Notes: a model not told the origin generated them from the sequence alone. A stretch of 64,000 nucleotides of DNA from Pararge aegeria (GCF_905163445.1 NC_053195.1:5136501-5200500), one strand, 5' to 3'; counted from the stretch's first letter, positions 41,106 through 51,600 are shown. Made by a program: numbers and translations.

Positions 41106-41279
41106 ATTAATTTTTCTATCTTGTGAGAGATGATAACGGAGCCAGATGATTCAAAGCAACCTTGGCATTAAGAAATTCATCAATTGTATAGTAACCTCGC
41201 TGTAATAAATGTGTTTTAACATATTCTTTAAACTAAAACAGGTAGGTCCAAAATTACCTTAGGAATAAATTAAAATATC

Positions 41280-41330
41280 ATGTCATACAATTAAAATATC
41301 ACTTGTTTCAACGGTGAAGAAAAAATAGAA
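41280..41330 (+). mobile_element. SINE-B fragment
   Basis: CAATTAAAATATCACTTGTT then TCAACGGTGAAGAAAAAAT. Confidence 0.5.
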
Positions 41331-41351
41331 AATTAAAAGGATAGTTAACTA

Positions 41352-41478
41352 TAAAATGATGTTGAAAAAGAGTAATCTGCTGAGTTTCTTGCCGGCTCTT
41401 CTTGGTGATATCTGCCTTCCGGTGGTAGAGTCAAGACAAAAACACTTGACGTTTCAAAAGTGCTTATATACTTAAAAT
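41352..41478 (-). mobile_element. Repeat D copy
   Basis: GATGTTGAAAAAGAGTAATC, TTGCCGGCTCTTCTTGGTGA and GACGTTTCAAAAGTGCTTAT. Forms an inverted pair with 40948-41105. Confidence 0.75.
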
Positions 41479-41593
41479 TATGGAGTACTTAAAACGCACA
41501 TAACTTAGAAAAGTTTGAGGTGCGTGCTGGGATTTGAACTCGGCTCCCCGAAAGTGAGGTCGAGCTCCTACCTAATGAGCTATCACCGCTTCA
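41478..41593 (-). mobile_element. SINE-B head half
   Basis: TTAAAACGCACATAACTTAG, GTGCGTGCTGGGATTTGAAC and AATGAGCTATCACCGCTTCA. Confidence 0.75.
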
Positions 41594-41727
41594 ATGCACT
41601 ATGACCGCTTCTTTCTATAATATTAGTTAGGATTTATCCTATCTTATAACGAGGCGTATCGTGCAATGCCCTTAGCCATCACAAGTAACAATGCAGAACC
41701 TCCCACGCCTCGGATAGTAGTTTCTGA

Positions 41728-41785
41728 CTCATACTAATATTATAGGGTAGCTGTTTCCCGCGATTTTACTCGCGCTACCTATTAC
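41728..41785 (+). mobile_element. Element G fragment
   Basis: TACTAATATTATAGGGTAGC then TGTTTCCCGCGATTTTACTC: the junction of a 3' tip and a 5' start. Confidence 0.45.
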
Positions 41786-41813
41786 GCATATTATGAGTCA
41801 CGTGGGTACCTTA

Positions 41814-42067
41814 CAGCAGAGCTAGCGCAGGTCGGAGACAAGTTATATCCCCTGACAAGGGATATAATTAACGTGTCCCCCTGCAAAAGTACGGGAACAT
41901 GGAATAGCAGAAGTTTACCCCGTTTATTATTACACATATATTGTATATTACATATACATTTGGATATTATTTCCACTTGTGCGCCAATGCTTTGAGCCTC
42001 TCCTTCTCCTACAGCTTTTTCAACTCTCAGATATAATGTCTGTCTCTTGCCTGTGCTTGCCCTGCTG
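41814..42067. mobile_element. MITE-I copy 4
   Basis: Opposite internal orientation to copy 3. Left CAGCAGAGCTAGCGCAGGTC and TATATCCCCTGACAAGGGAT; right GCTTTTTCAACTCTCAGATA and CCTGTGCTTGCCCTGCTG. The 111-codon minus frame over it is an artefact. Confidence 0.8.
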
Positions 42068-42462
42068 ATGTGACGTTTGACGTAAACTCCCCTCCCGAAA
42101 CATTTAAATAATGACATTATCTCCAAAACTATTTATTCAAATAACATACTTTAAAGTGCTATTTATTATTATTTTTTTAAGTGCTGTTATCTAGTCTTTA
42201 TCTAGACTGAAGTAATATGAAAATTTATATGACTAACATTATATGCCGAATAACGATGGTTTGAATCTATCCCGCATATGAGCCTTGTGTGTTCTCTACT
42301 ATTTTTACTACAACTACTTTGTACAGATACTCTAATATTGCAAAACTTTTTTTGTAGGTCTCACGTGAGTGCAGCTTTAACGTTTCATTTGTAGAATTGA
42401 ATTTGGAATTTCCAATCTGAAGGAAATATCCAATCCATACTTATAAGCTGGCCGGTAGTTTC
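42068..42462. other. No recognised feature
   Basis: AT-rich; nothing supported. Confidence 0.4.
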
Positions 42463-42708
42463 TTCCTAAATAGTTATAAATGACAATGTGAGATTGTGAT
42501 AACCAAAAAAAAAACAGCTGGCTGAGTTTGTTGTGGGCTTCTTTTTAGACCAGGGCGCGTTTGGAACCGTCGTACCTTTTGTTTTAAGTTGACGAATTTA
42601 GTTATCGCCATCAACTCACTTCTATGTCATATTTTACATATAATGTACGCATCAAAAGTGCCATCTATATGCCAATTTGAATAAAGAAATATTTGACTTT
42701 CACTTTGA
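42463..42708 (-). mobile_element. LINE 3'-tail family E
   Basis: AATGTGAGATTGTGATAACC, GGCTGAGTTTGTTGTGGGCT, AGACCAGGGCGCGTTTGGAA and TGAATAAAGAAATATTTGAC. Abuts the 36-bp direct repeat. Confidence 0.75.
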
Positions 42709-42744
42709 ATTGACTCATATACTAGTTCACTTTAACAAAGGAAA
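42709..42744 (+). repeat. 36-bp direct repeat, copy 1
   Basis: Identical base for base to 44230-44265. Begins ATTGACTCATATACTAGTTC. Confidence 0.9.
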
Positions 42745-43909
42745 CTATCCATGTTAAGTTATGCGTAATGACGACGACGGATCTAGTTTTAGAAATATAT
42801 CTATACGGTACCAGACATTAACTTACTAATGTCTCAATGACCCCATTCTGAGTAATCTCCTGCCAATTACTGACTTGGAGTGCACTCAAACAATTCTTAA
42901 CTTCTTCCTATCGATATCTGGGCCAGCGAAGACAACGTCCTATCGCTTCGTTAATTGCCTTCTTCATAAATACAATAATTTACTTGACTAGTTAGCTTTT
43001 TTTTACTGAAAAATGATTGCAGACAGACTCAAACAATTATTATTATTTATCGTTTAAGAAATACTTTATATATCAATATCATTGTACAGAATCGTATAGT
43101 ACCTATTTCTAAAAGCATTTACTTAAAGGCATATTAAAATATACAGCATGTGAATAGCTAACTTATAGTTGTTACAGTAATTTTGTATTTAAAGTGTGTT
43201 AGAAATAAATCTATTGATAAATGTGACTTTTTGTGTGCTAGATATTTTATTATATTCATTAGAATTTTTACAAGTGTGCTAACAAATCTTATTTAATAAT
43301 TATAAATAAAAATAGTTATTCACGACATTATGTCGGTGCTCGGTGGGTATTTTGATATAAATGGGCGCATTTTCGACTTCAAACTTGTGAGTTACAAAGA
43401 CGGCGCAAAGATCTCTCGGTGTCTTAGTCATTATAAGAACATCTCCAAATTTTATTAAATTTCAACAATTATAAGTAAGGCGCGGAATTTTTGTTAATGT
43501 TTCCGCTTTAAACAAAAACGTTTCAGACTATTAACTTCCAACTAATGGACAAAGGCCTTATCTCTTGTAGTAGAAAGCTATTAAGAAGGAGTTAAGAAGT
43601 AATAATCATTTATACTTTCAACTTTAGAGTGCGAATATTCGAGTTAATCCCAATGCCATTCCGACCGCCATTACACTAAATTACTTTCGGCTTCTTTATT
43701 ATTTTCATGAAATTTAACGCTTATGTCTCGCTAATGGACGGAGAACGGATTCGAGAGGGTGCTTAGATTTCAGCTCGATGAAAGAATACTTAGCCCAGTT
43801 CTAATTAATTTAGGGACCTTTTAAGAAACTGAAAAAGTGAAGTGCAAGATAAATTGGATTTAATTCAACTGTACAGAATTAATAAGAAATTTCAAATCCT
43901 CAGGTTATT
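42745..43909. other. No recognised feature
   Basis: About 1.2 kb between the two 36-bp repeats. AT-rich with no gene. Confidence 0.45.
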
Positions 43910-43998
43910 AATTCTCTACAAGTAAGGCCTTGACTGCAACCACCCGATTTCACCTGGTGATAAATGAAGATGCAGTCTAAGAAGGCAGCGGGCCACCC
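43910..43998 (-). mobile_element. SINE-C 3' end
   Basis: GGCCTTGACTGCAACCACCC, TCACCTGGTGATAAATGAAG and GCAGTCTAAGAAGGCAGCGG. Confidence 0.6.
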
Positions 43999-44229
43999 TG
44001 ATATTGAAGCTCATACCCTCGGTTCGGTCGGTACAAGGATATAAAAAAAGGAATCCGAATTGGCATACAAATCTAACAATATCGATTTTTTTACTTAATA
44101 GAACCGCTAATTTGGGATAGCACACTCAAAAAAAACGAATCGGTCCAGTCATTTTTGACTGTGTGCGAGATACTCACGGTTATCGATTTTCATTTAAATA
44201 TAAAAAAAATAGAAGATATATAGGTAAAT

Positions 44230-44265
44230 ATTGACTCATATACTAGTTCACTTTAACAAAGGAAA
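44230..44265 (+). repeat. 36-bp direct repeat, copy 2
   Basis: Exact copy of 42709-42744, ending one base before an 18-nt poly-T run (44267-44284). Confidence 0.9.
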
Positions 44266-44284
44266 GTTTTTTTTTTTTTTTTTT

Positions 44285-45424
44285 CACTTCTCTCACCTCT
44301 TTTGAAATTTAATTTTTTAATTGAAAAATTGGATACTTTTATAAAAGATATTCTTGTTAATATTTTAAATTGTCCCATAAGTAATCAGGCATGGACCCAG
44401 TCCTCACTTCCGATAGGGTATGGCGGTCTTGGAATTCGCAAAATTTCAAGTGTTTCGCTGCCAGCTTTTCTTTCCTCTGTGTACAGTACACACACTCTTT
44501 TTCAAAAAATTATATCCAATTCTTCCATATTAGTGTTCCATAGAAGTGTCATACTTGGCAGAGGCAAGAAATAGTTGGTCTGCTCTTAGTCCCAGTATTT
44601 TGCCGGTTTCTTTTTCTTCACAGAGACAGTGGGACGACATTATTTGCAAAAAAACTTTTGACACACTTTTAGACCAAATGCCATCTAAAAGAGACCGTGC
44701 TCGTCTTCTCGCTCTCTCTGCTAAGGAGTCCGGCTACTGGCTACATGCTCTCCCTTCAGCTAACCTGGGCACTATGTTAGACCACACCACTCTATCGGTG
44801 GTGATTGGTCTTAGGCTTGGCGCCTCTATAATTCAGCCTCATCGATGCCACTGCGGTGACAGCGTTGACACCTACGGTCACCATGGACTCTCCTGTTCAA
44901 GAAGCGCTGGTCGCTTCTCTCGCCATAGCACCATCAACGACATCATCCGACGTTCTCTAGCTACTGCTCACGTACCAGCTGTATTAGAACCTATTGGTTT
45001 GGCGCGGAGCGATGGCAAGAGACCTGATGGTATGACGCTCATACCTTGGAGGCTTGGAAGGTCACTTCTGTGGCATGCAACTTGTGTTGATACCCTAGCT
45101 GCATCACACATCCAGGCCACTTAGTCAATGGTAGGTGCGGCTGCTTCCAGTGCCGAGCAGGCCAAGAGGCGTAAATATGAAAACCTGGATAGCAGCTTCA
45201 TTTTTGTGCCTTTTGGAGTAGAGACTTTGGGACCGTGGGCTCCGGAGGCAAGAGCCCTTTTCAAAGAATTATCGAAAAGGGTTATCGAGTCTACCGGTGA
45301 TCCTAGAGCGGGCAGTTACCTTGGCCAACGAATTAGTTTGGCCATCCAGAGGGGCAATGCTGCCAGCATCTTAGGAACTGTGCCTCGCTGCGGTGGTTTC
45401 GAGGACGTTTTAGATTTTATTTAG
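44285..45424 (+). mobile_element. Broken retroelement ORF: RT tail, zinc knuckle, PD-(D/E)XK-like domain
   Basis: Three plus-strand frames form one decayed protein. The first (to TAG at 44572) has QSSLPIGYGGLGIRKIS, typical of the region after the RT catalytic palm. A frameshift at 44534-44571 leads to the second, containing a zinc knuckle (C-x-C-x8-H-x5-C, 44846-44896) and then SDGKRPDGMTLIPW. It ends at an in-frame TAG (45122-45124). The third (to 45424) has ETLGPWAPEARALFKELSKR and QRISLAIQRGNAASILGT. The PD followed by a Trp-x-Ala-Thr-Cys-x-Asp strand resembles a restriction-like endonuclease fold, as in RLE-type LINEs. From memory the family usually has WDATC or similar, but here the Asp is His (45074-45076). 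The frameshift, stop and missing RT core make it inactive. Clade is uncertain. Confidence 0.65.
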
Positions 45425-45615
45425 TTTTTAAATAATTTATTTAGTTTTAATTTAATATTTTAGGTTATAGTTATGTATAAATAAAAATTATATTTTAGAG
45501 ATAATCAAATAAATAATAAATATTTAAGTACCTACTTAGATATTATTATCCTATATTATAGTAAACTAAATAAAAAGATATATAGAGAAAAGATAGAAAT
45601 CTATTTCTATATCTA
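45425..45615. other. AT-rich tail
   Basis: TTTAGTTTT/TAAATAA-rich sequence following the ORF. Plausibly its 3' untranslated tail, but no poly(A) signal or target duplication is resolved. Confidence 0.35.
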
Positions 45616-45661
45616 TTGCAAAATACTTATCTAATATCTATATTAGATAAGTATTTTGCAA
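45616..45661. repeat. Perfect hairpin, 22-bp arms, 2-nt loop
   Basis: 45616-45637 exactly inverted at 45640-45661 around CT. Confidence 0.9.
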
Positions 45662-46182
45662 ATATCAGTGACACCTTATACCATTTGGCTGTTAAGGTTA
45701 TCACAAAGTATTATCGGTTAACGGGCGATTAATTCTTGAACGACGTCTTAGCGGTTACGATCGACTTGAGGGTTATCGCATATTCTATGAAAGTTGTAAG
45801 ATCAAATTATGAACGTGTTCCACTTTTATAGCAGTTGTAAAATTTTCGAGAATTTAATGGTCCATTTTCTTACAAGAACATACATTTAGCGTTGAGTTTT
45901 TAAACGATAGCAATTTAGTGCGGACTCTAGCCTCTTTGAGACTTTAGCCTCTCAAAATGTAGTTCAAATATTGCCCAAATGCCCGTTTTCACTAAACCTA
46001 GGAAACGCTTAAATCGGATGAATGATTTGGGTGATGCGTTAATAAAAACTCTTAAGTGATATATTAAATTATCCAATAAATGATACAAAAGTATCTAAAG
46101 TTACGACACTGATACGACGGTGCATAACCAGAATAGGGTTCAGCTAACTTGTAACACATGAAAGATGAAAAAAAATATTAGA
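45662..46182. other. No recognised feature
   Basis: Nothing supported. Confidence 0.4.
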
Positions 46183-46395
46183 TTGGCTTTCTGAGTCCAA
46201 GGCCGTGGGTTCGACTCCCACAACTGGAAAATGTTTGTGTGATGAACAAGAATGTTTTTCAGTGTCTGGGTGTTCATATGCATAGTATAAGTATTTATGC
46301 ATACTATATGTATTGTATATTAATCATAAAAATATTTGTCAGGCCTATTAGTAACCATAAAACAGGCTTTATTGTCGTAGTATATTTATTTTACC
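46183..46395 (+). mobile_element. SINE-A, 5'-truncated
   Basis: Starts inside the head (GGCTTTCTGAGTCCAAGGCC, GTGGGTTCGACTCCCACAAC) and runs to TTGTCGTAGTATATTTATTT. The GCTACGCTTACTTTGG block is deleted. Confidence 0.8.
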
Positions 46396-46969
46396 TAACT
46401 TAACCTTACATCCATACGAAAAATTAAAAATATGAAAATACAAACACAAAATCTTAATACAACCTTGTGGCAAGAATCATAGACAAGTTAGGTTATATGA
46501 CTTGCTTAGTGAAAATTCATTGGTCAAAGATAAATATATGCCTAGGAATCTTCTTTGATTGGGCGCAACTTATTTACATTGCTTTGTTCGTCGTTAGTGC
46601 AAATAAATAGTTACACACAAATTTTCTACATAGGTAGGTAGATCAAATTTAAGTCTATTGCCTCCAGTACGGCGATAAAATTTCTGACAATAATGACATT
46701 AAAATTTTAATCATCTGGTGACCCGAGATAGTTCACTGCTCCCTTCTTCTTTTTTCATTTTTTTTTTAGTTATGTTTGAGGATTATTATTTATTTTGTTT
46801 CATATTTAATTTATTATATTATTATTAAGTAAATATAATTCTTATATCTTATGTTTGTATTGGTTTATAAAATATTCATTTGTCTTTAGTTACAAATATT
46901 GTTTTATATGTATTTATTTTATGGGTATATGTATATGTGCACCACCAACCAATTTTCTGTATTTGTTTT
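46396..46969. other. No recognised feature
   Basis: Very AT-rich. Confidence 0.4.
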
Positions 46970-47050
46970 GTTCGCCACTGGAAGATATCGCTATGAAGCG
47001 ATAAGGCCGCTAAATTGTATACGTAGTTTTGTTATAATTTTCTTTCATTT
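46970..47050 (+). mobile_element. LINE 3'-tail family F, partial
   Basis: CACTGGAAGATATCGCTATG, AAGCGATAAGGCCGCTAAAT. Confidence 0.65.
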
Positions 47051-47179
47051 ACTTAAAGGGCTAAGGATGTTGAAATTGTAGTTATAATACACGAATATAG
47101 CCGTAGAATATGCTTAACACCATGGCGTAGAAATATTGTGTATCCCTAATATCCCTTTTTTTATTTTATACTTTTGTTG

Positions 47180-47335
47180 CACACTACACAAAGTACATTA
47201 AAAAAAAGTATAACAAAACTACGTTTACAATTTGGCGGCCGCAGGCCTCCTGTCTCGTAGGTTTTAGAGCATAGACCCACCACACTACGCCAATGCTGGT
47301 TGTTTAGCCAACCCTTGAGGTTAGGGTTGAGTAAG
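47180..47335 (-). mobile_element. F-tail remnant plus K-type fragment
   Basis: GCACACTACACAAAGTACAT to TACAATTTGGCGGCC (F, minus) followed by TAGGTTTTAGAGCATAGACC and CGCCAATGCTGGTTG, related to the K block at 53120. Confidence 0.45.
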
Positions 47336-47374
47336 GAAATAGAAGTGTGTTTTGGGCAAACTTCATGTTATAGA

Positions 47375-47425
47375 TATTGTTGGCGTACGAAGTCGCGAGC
47401 CACTGTTAGTTTATAATATTGGTAT
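47375..47425 (-). mobile_element. Element G tip fragment
   Basis: GCGTACGAAGTCGCGAGCC..TTATAATATTGGTA. Confidence 0.35.
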
Positions 47426-47804
47426 GGACGTCCACTTTTTTGACGCGTGATATATGACACCCTAGGAAAGACCCCCTTTCGGGGGCAATCTCTCACTATT
47501 ATTAACTGTATATACTACAGGAGGTGTGCTCTCGTGGAACAACATAACTTTCTTTATTAAAACAAATAGCGCTTGTCATAACACAGACGGAAACTTTTCC
47601 TTTTTCCCGTACACGAAAGTTAACCGTTGTTCAGGAAATTCAATTGTGAAATATTAAATTATGTGAAACATATTAAACAACTACCTATATACAACGTATA
47701 ACAGAATTATAAAATGCTTTTGAAGGGTGCATAAGTATATTTCATAAGGAGTCACCCTGTAAAAATATTAAATCAAAAGAAGATATTTACCTCTCGTCTT
47801 GAGC
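47426..47804. other. No recognised feature
   Basis: A short perfect CCCCCTTTCGGGGG palindrome at 47471-47484. Otherwise nothing. Confidence 0.4.
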
Positions 47805-47960
47805 AGTGTTTTACGCCATCGGTTGCCTGGAAGAGATCGCTATGTAGCGATAAGGCCACCTAATTGTATAGGTTCGTGTAAACTAGTTTTTTTTTATAAT
47901 TTTTTCTGTATTTTTATGTGGTGTACAATAAAAGTTTATTCATTCATTCATTCATTCATT
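47805..47960 (+). mobile_element. LINE 3'-tail family F
   Basis: CATCGGTTGCCTGGAAGAGA, TATGTAGCGATAAGGCCACC, GTGGTGTACAATAAAAGTTT then (ATTC)5. Confidence 0.8.
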
Positions 47961-48038
47961 GATTTTTCCATACAAACTAATTTAAAACATTATTAGTGTT
48001 TACTTATGTTATCTAATATACGATATGTTGGCTGATCC

Positions 48039-48167
48039 CCCACGAGGTGGACGGATTACATCAAGCGAGTCGTACGTCGGCCACCAACGAGTTGGACATA
48101 CGATAGCAAGCGAGTCTCTGGGATCTGCTGGACCCAAGCTTAAGAACGTGCTATTTGGAACTCGTAG
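48039..48167 (+). mobile_element. RTE-like LINE C-terminal relic with duplicated motif
   Basis: Reads PTRWTDYIKRV, then RRPPTSWTYDSKRVSGICWTQ, an in-frame TAA (48141-48143), ERAIWNS and TAG. The family motif GRPPTRWTDDIKRVAG..W appears twice in a row, so a local duplication of about 45 bp occurred. The TAA shows that the copy is dead. Confidence 0.65.
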
Positions 48168-48802
48168 GTAGTTTTGGGTTAAGTGGTTTGGGTCATAATT
48201 GCAATTTTCTTAAGGATATTTAATGAATGGAATGTTTTGAAGGTAAATTATAGCCTATGTTACTTGATAGTTAAGCTTCCTTTTAACGAAGAAATGGTTA
48301 TTTTAACGGCCAAGCGCTTTCTATACAAATACACAAAAAATCTTTCCTGTTTATAATATTAGCATAGATTTAATTAAGAAATAATGAAAATTAATTTATG
48401 TAAGAAAGCGTTAATTTCGTATTTATAAGATAGCATGAGTATAGTTATCAACATGAAGAAGGACCCGAGCATTAGAACACTCATGCTTAAAACATATTTC
48501 TTTTTTTTGCTGACGTCCCTATGTAAGTCTATGGATGGATGGAGGATGTGACATTATTACGTCCTCGCAACAAATTGTTCTGAGATTGCGTCCGAAAAAC
48601 TAATGGATCGGAACTATTTATTTTATATTTGCTTCAGAACGATACTGGATAGTAATTACGAAATAGGCTCTGCTATCTTCTATATATGGTGCAAACAATG
48701 TCGTTTAATTAAAATTAATAAATACTTAATAATGTTAAGGATTACCTAAACGAAAAAAAAAGCTTGGGTGTGAATAGCTTTAACTTCATAGCTAAATATT
48801 AA
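48168..48802. other. No recognised feature
   Basis: AT-rich; nothing supported. Confidence 0.4.
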
Positions 48803-49013
48803 TTTACTGTGAGATGGTAATAACAAAAAAAAATTACCCGGCTAAGTTTGTTGTGGGAACTTCTTGGCTTTAGGTTTAAGTTGGCGAACGAAGTTATCAC
48901 CATCTTCTTACAATTATGGAAACATATATGTATGAACGCTTTATAAGTGCCTAAGATATGACGCCCACATGAATAAAGAAATTTTGAATTTGAATTTGAA
49001 TTTTGAATTTAAG
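48803..49013 (-). mobile_element. LINE 3'-tail family E
   Basis: TTACTGTGAGATGGTAATAA-like start, GGCTAAGTTTGTTGTGGGAA, GGCGAACGAAGTTATCACCA and TGAATAAAGAAATTTTGAAT followed by repeated TTTGAATTT. Confidence 0.75.
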
Positions 49014-49202
49014 TACCTGCTTATTTTTTTTTAATCAAGCACTATCTTTTTATTTCGTATAGCTAACATGTATACATAGATAGTATAGATTATCTGTAAG
49101 TAGTATACTTAAATGGGGAATAATTTCAGTCTCGTAGAGAGACTCAACAGGAGAGAAGATGCCTAGTATCTTTAGTCGTTTCACGTTAACGTACCTTACG
49201 TA

Positions 49203-49470
49203 TTACAAAATGAGCTGAATCTAAAAACTTTATTCTTAAAACGGCTAAATAATCCATTAAACGGTTTTACGTGTGTTACTTGGGAACGACTGTTACCCAT
49301 TTTACCAAGGTTGTTCGAGTAAAAACGGTAATCGTTTGCCGGAATTGCTATCCAGATAGTACGTGACGACGTTATTGAGAGGAGGAAGGATTTTAAAACG
49401 TTTTCCACCACAGAACCATCACAGTTTTTATTGCGCTACGTTTGCTTCCATTTCGTGTATGTGCGCTATT
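49203..49470 (+). repeat. Local repeat N, copy 1
   Basis: ACAAAATGAGCTGAATCTAA, TCGAGTAAAAACGGTAATCG, TACGTGACGACGTTATTGAG, GGATTTTAAAACGTTTTCCA and GCTACGTTTGCTTCCATTTC. Confidence 0.75.
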
Positions 49471-49500
49471 CTTGAAGCTACACGAAACAACGAGAATTCA

Positions 49501-49757
49501 CTACACGGCCCACTGCAGGACACGGGTCTCTTTCCACAATGAGAAGGAGTTAGCCCAGTGTGGATTGGTGGAGAACATTATGTAGAACTCTCAGGCATGC
49601 AGGTTTCCTCACGATGTTTTCCTTTACCGTTAAAGCAAGTGATATTTTAATTACTAGAAACGCACATAACTTAGAAAAGTTAGAGGTGCATGCTGGGAAT
49701 CGAACTCGGCCCCTCGAAAGTTAAGTCGAGCATCTACCCACTGGGCTATCAACGCTT
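49501..49757 (-). mobile_element. SINE-B, near full length
   Basis: ACGGCCCACTGCAGGACACG, GTGTGGATTGGTGGAGAACA, GCATGCTGGGAATCGAACTC and GGGCTATCAACGCTTCG. Inserted between N copies 1 and 2. Confidence 0.85.
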
Positions 49758-50029
49758 CGTTTGACAATACACGAGTACGTAATACATGATTCAAATGAAC
49801 CGGTTTACGAAGCGTTATTCATGTTTTTAAATTGTTATGTTAACCTAAAACTAAAATTGAGCGCCTTGATACACAGACAAGAACACAAGAAATTGTATTA
49901 TTATAACTAACGCATTATTACTTAGAACTAAGGATCTATTCATAATAATAATTTTTTTTGGTACACCCATACCCCCACTGATGTACACTCAACATATCCC
50001 AGAGGATATGGTGAGTAAACTGCAGACAG

Positions 50030-50240
50030 TTTGGGTTTCATTTTTAGCTATAAGATGCGATTGTTTTGGTAAAAACGATAGATTATCGTTCGCCAGAATC
50101 GTATCTCGTATATAACGAACATCGTTATGTACGATATAACGAATCCAGCGGAGGAAGGATTTTAAAATGTTTTTCGACCATTACTGTTTTATTGAGCTAC
50201 GTTTGCTTCAATGTGTGCAATGTGTGCAATTTTAAGACAC
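50030..50240 (+). repeat. Local repeat N, copy 2
   Basis: TGGTAAAAACGATAGATTAT, CGTTCGCCAGAATCGTATCT, GGAGGAAGGATTTTAAAATG and GAGCTACGTTTGCTTCAATG. Confidence 0.65.
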
Positions 50241-50334
50241 AATCCTTTTTTAAATACACCTCCTTCTTTCCATAATATCAGTTTTTAAAAAGAATCTGAT
50301 TTGAATTGAAACTTTGAAAACATGATTTTAGTTT

Positions 50335-50665
50335 ACAAAATAAGCCGAATCTAAAAACACACCTTTAGAGGATAAAATGTATCTAAAATCCATTTTACCA
50401 TACTATGGACACCAATTAAAAACTACTGCATCCTCATATACCGCGGTTGTTTGGATAAAAACGGTAATCAAATGACTTTAACCTATAGTTATACGAATAG
50501 TGTTCGGTTAAAATGGTAATCGATCGCTGGAATTGTTATCAAGATATTACGTGACGACGTTATAGAACGATTTTAAAACGTTTTCGTCGACAGAACGAAC
50601 ACATTTCCTTGTGTGCATGTTTGCTTTCATTTCATGTATGTGCACGAATTGTACACAATGTGAAC
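50335..50665 (+). repeat. Local repeat N, copy 3
   Basis: ACAAAATAAGCCGAATCTAA, GGATAAAAACGGTAATCAAA, ATTACGTGACGACGTTATAG, TTTTAAAACGTTTTCGTCGA and TCATTTCATGTATGTGCACG. Confidence 0.7.
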
Positions 50666-50749
50666 GGAAATGCTTTCGACTACTTCAAATTTCTCGATGT
50701 CGTCCACCAGCATCCCATATCCCGATCCCGGTGAAGTTTTTATCAAATA

Positions 50750-50892
50750 TACTAATTTCAGAATCGACGGTAGGAGAGCCGTAGCTTAATTGGTGAAAGC
50801 GCTCAGGCCGCGATTGCCCGAGAGTCGCAGGTTCAAATCTTATCGGTTCCGTAAATTTTTATATGCATTTTAAATTTATAAAATTGATAATT
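50750..50892 (+). mobile_element. SINE-J: tRNA-like unit, copy 1
   Basis: GAGAGCCGTAGCTTAATTGG forms a near-complete acceptor strand plus an intact D arm (GCTT/AAGC). CAGGTTCAAATC is the B-box/T loop and CGGTTCC closes the acceptor. The anticodon arm folds only with a mismatch and no standard anticodon loop, so this is a tRNA-derived SINE rather than a tRNA gene. It is followed by an AATTTTTATATGCATTT tail. Confidence 0.65.
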
Positions 50893-50919
50893 CCTCCAAG
50901 TGTAGGTAAAAACACTAAT

Positions 50920-51165
50920 CAAAGTCAAAGTGAAATATTTCTTTATTCAAATAGGCACATAGATGGCACTTTTGATGCGTTATTATATACAAAATGTGTA
51001 CATAGCAGTGAGTAGTGATGGCGATAACTACAATCGTAAACTTAAAACTAAAGCTACGAGGGTTCCAATCGCGCCCTGGTCTAAGAAGAAGCCCACAACA
51101 AACTTAGCCGGGTGTTCTTTTTGTTATCACCATCTCACATTGTCATTAGGAAATATTTAAGAAGC
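50920..51165 (+). mobile_element. LINE 3'-tail family E, best copy
   Basis: CAAAGTCAAAGTGAAATATT, TAGATGGCACTTTTGATGCG, GTGAGTAGTGATGGCGATAA, TTAGCCGGGTGTTCTTTTTG and CACATTGTCATTAGG. Frames over it are by-products. Confidence 0.8.
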
Positions 51166-51191
51166 AACCTGGTTAGAGCAATTGTTTACAC

Positions 51192-51600
51192 CCAAGCTTT
51201 TTTATCGTTTACGTAATCCTTTATGCTATAATAGGACTTTTCTATAAGCTTTCGCTTAATACAAACTTTGAACTTCTTTAGTGACATCCCCAAGATATCA
51301 ACCGGTAATTTATTGTAAAATTGTATACAATTTCCTTTAAATGAATTGCTTATTTTGTGTAGTCAAGTGTACTGCACTGCAAGTTTATTTTTCTTCTAAC
51401 GTTCAAATTATTGCAGTCACATTTTCTTGTAAATTTTGATATATTTTTGTGAACATACATTAAATTTTCAAATATGTATTGGCTATAGAGTGTCATTATT
51501 TTAACATCTTTAAATGTATCTTTCAATGACTCTCTCGGACCCATTTTATAGATCGCACGAACAGCCTTCAAATAAAAATTATAAAATTATAAAAAGCAAT
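51192..51600 (+). mobile_element. LINE-tail family O
   Basis: CCAAGCTTTTTTATCGTTTA, CCTTTATGCTATAATAGGAC, CAAACTTTGAACTTCTTTAG and ACCGGTAATTTATTGTAAAA, then TTGGCTATAGAGTGTCATTA. Shared with 61118-61640 and 6705-7050. The minus-strand frame 51350-51571 is within it. Confidence 0.6.

Noticed and set aside
40948..41478. Single fold-back transposon from the inverted D pair
   Set aside because: The two D copies differ in truncation points and each resembles other D copies. Independent insertions explain them better.
41791..42126. 111-codon minus-strand open frame
   Set aside because: Lies almost entirely within a MITE-I copy, and other copies do not keep it open.
50770..50850. Functional tRNA gene
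   Set aside because: The acceptor and D arm pair well, but the anticodon arm has a mismatch and no normal loop. Flanking sequence is duplicated with the unit, as expected of a SINE.
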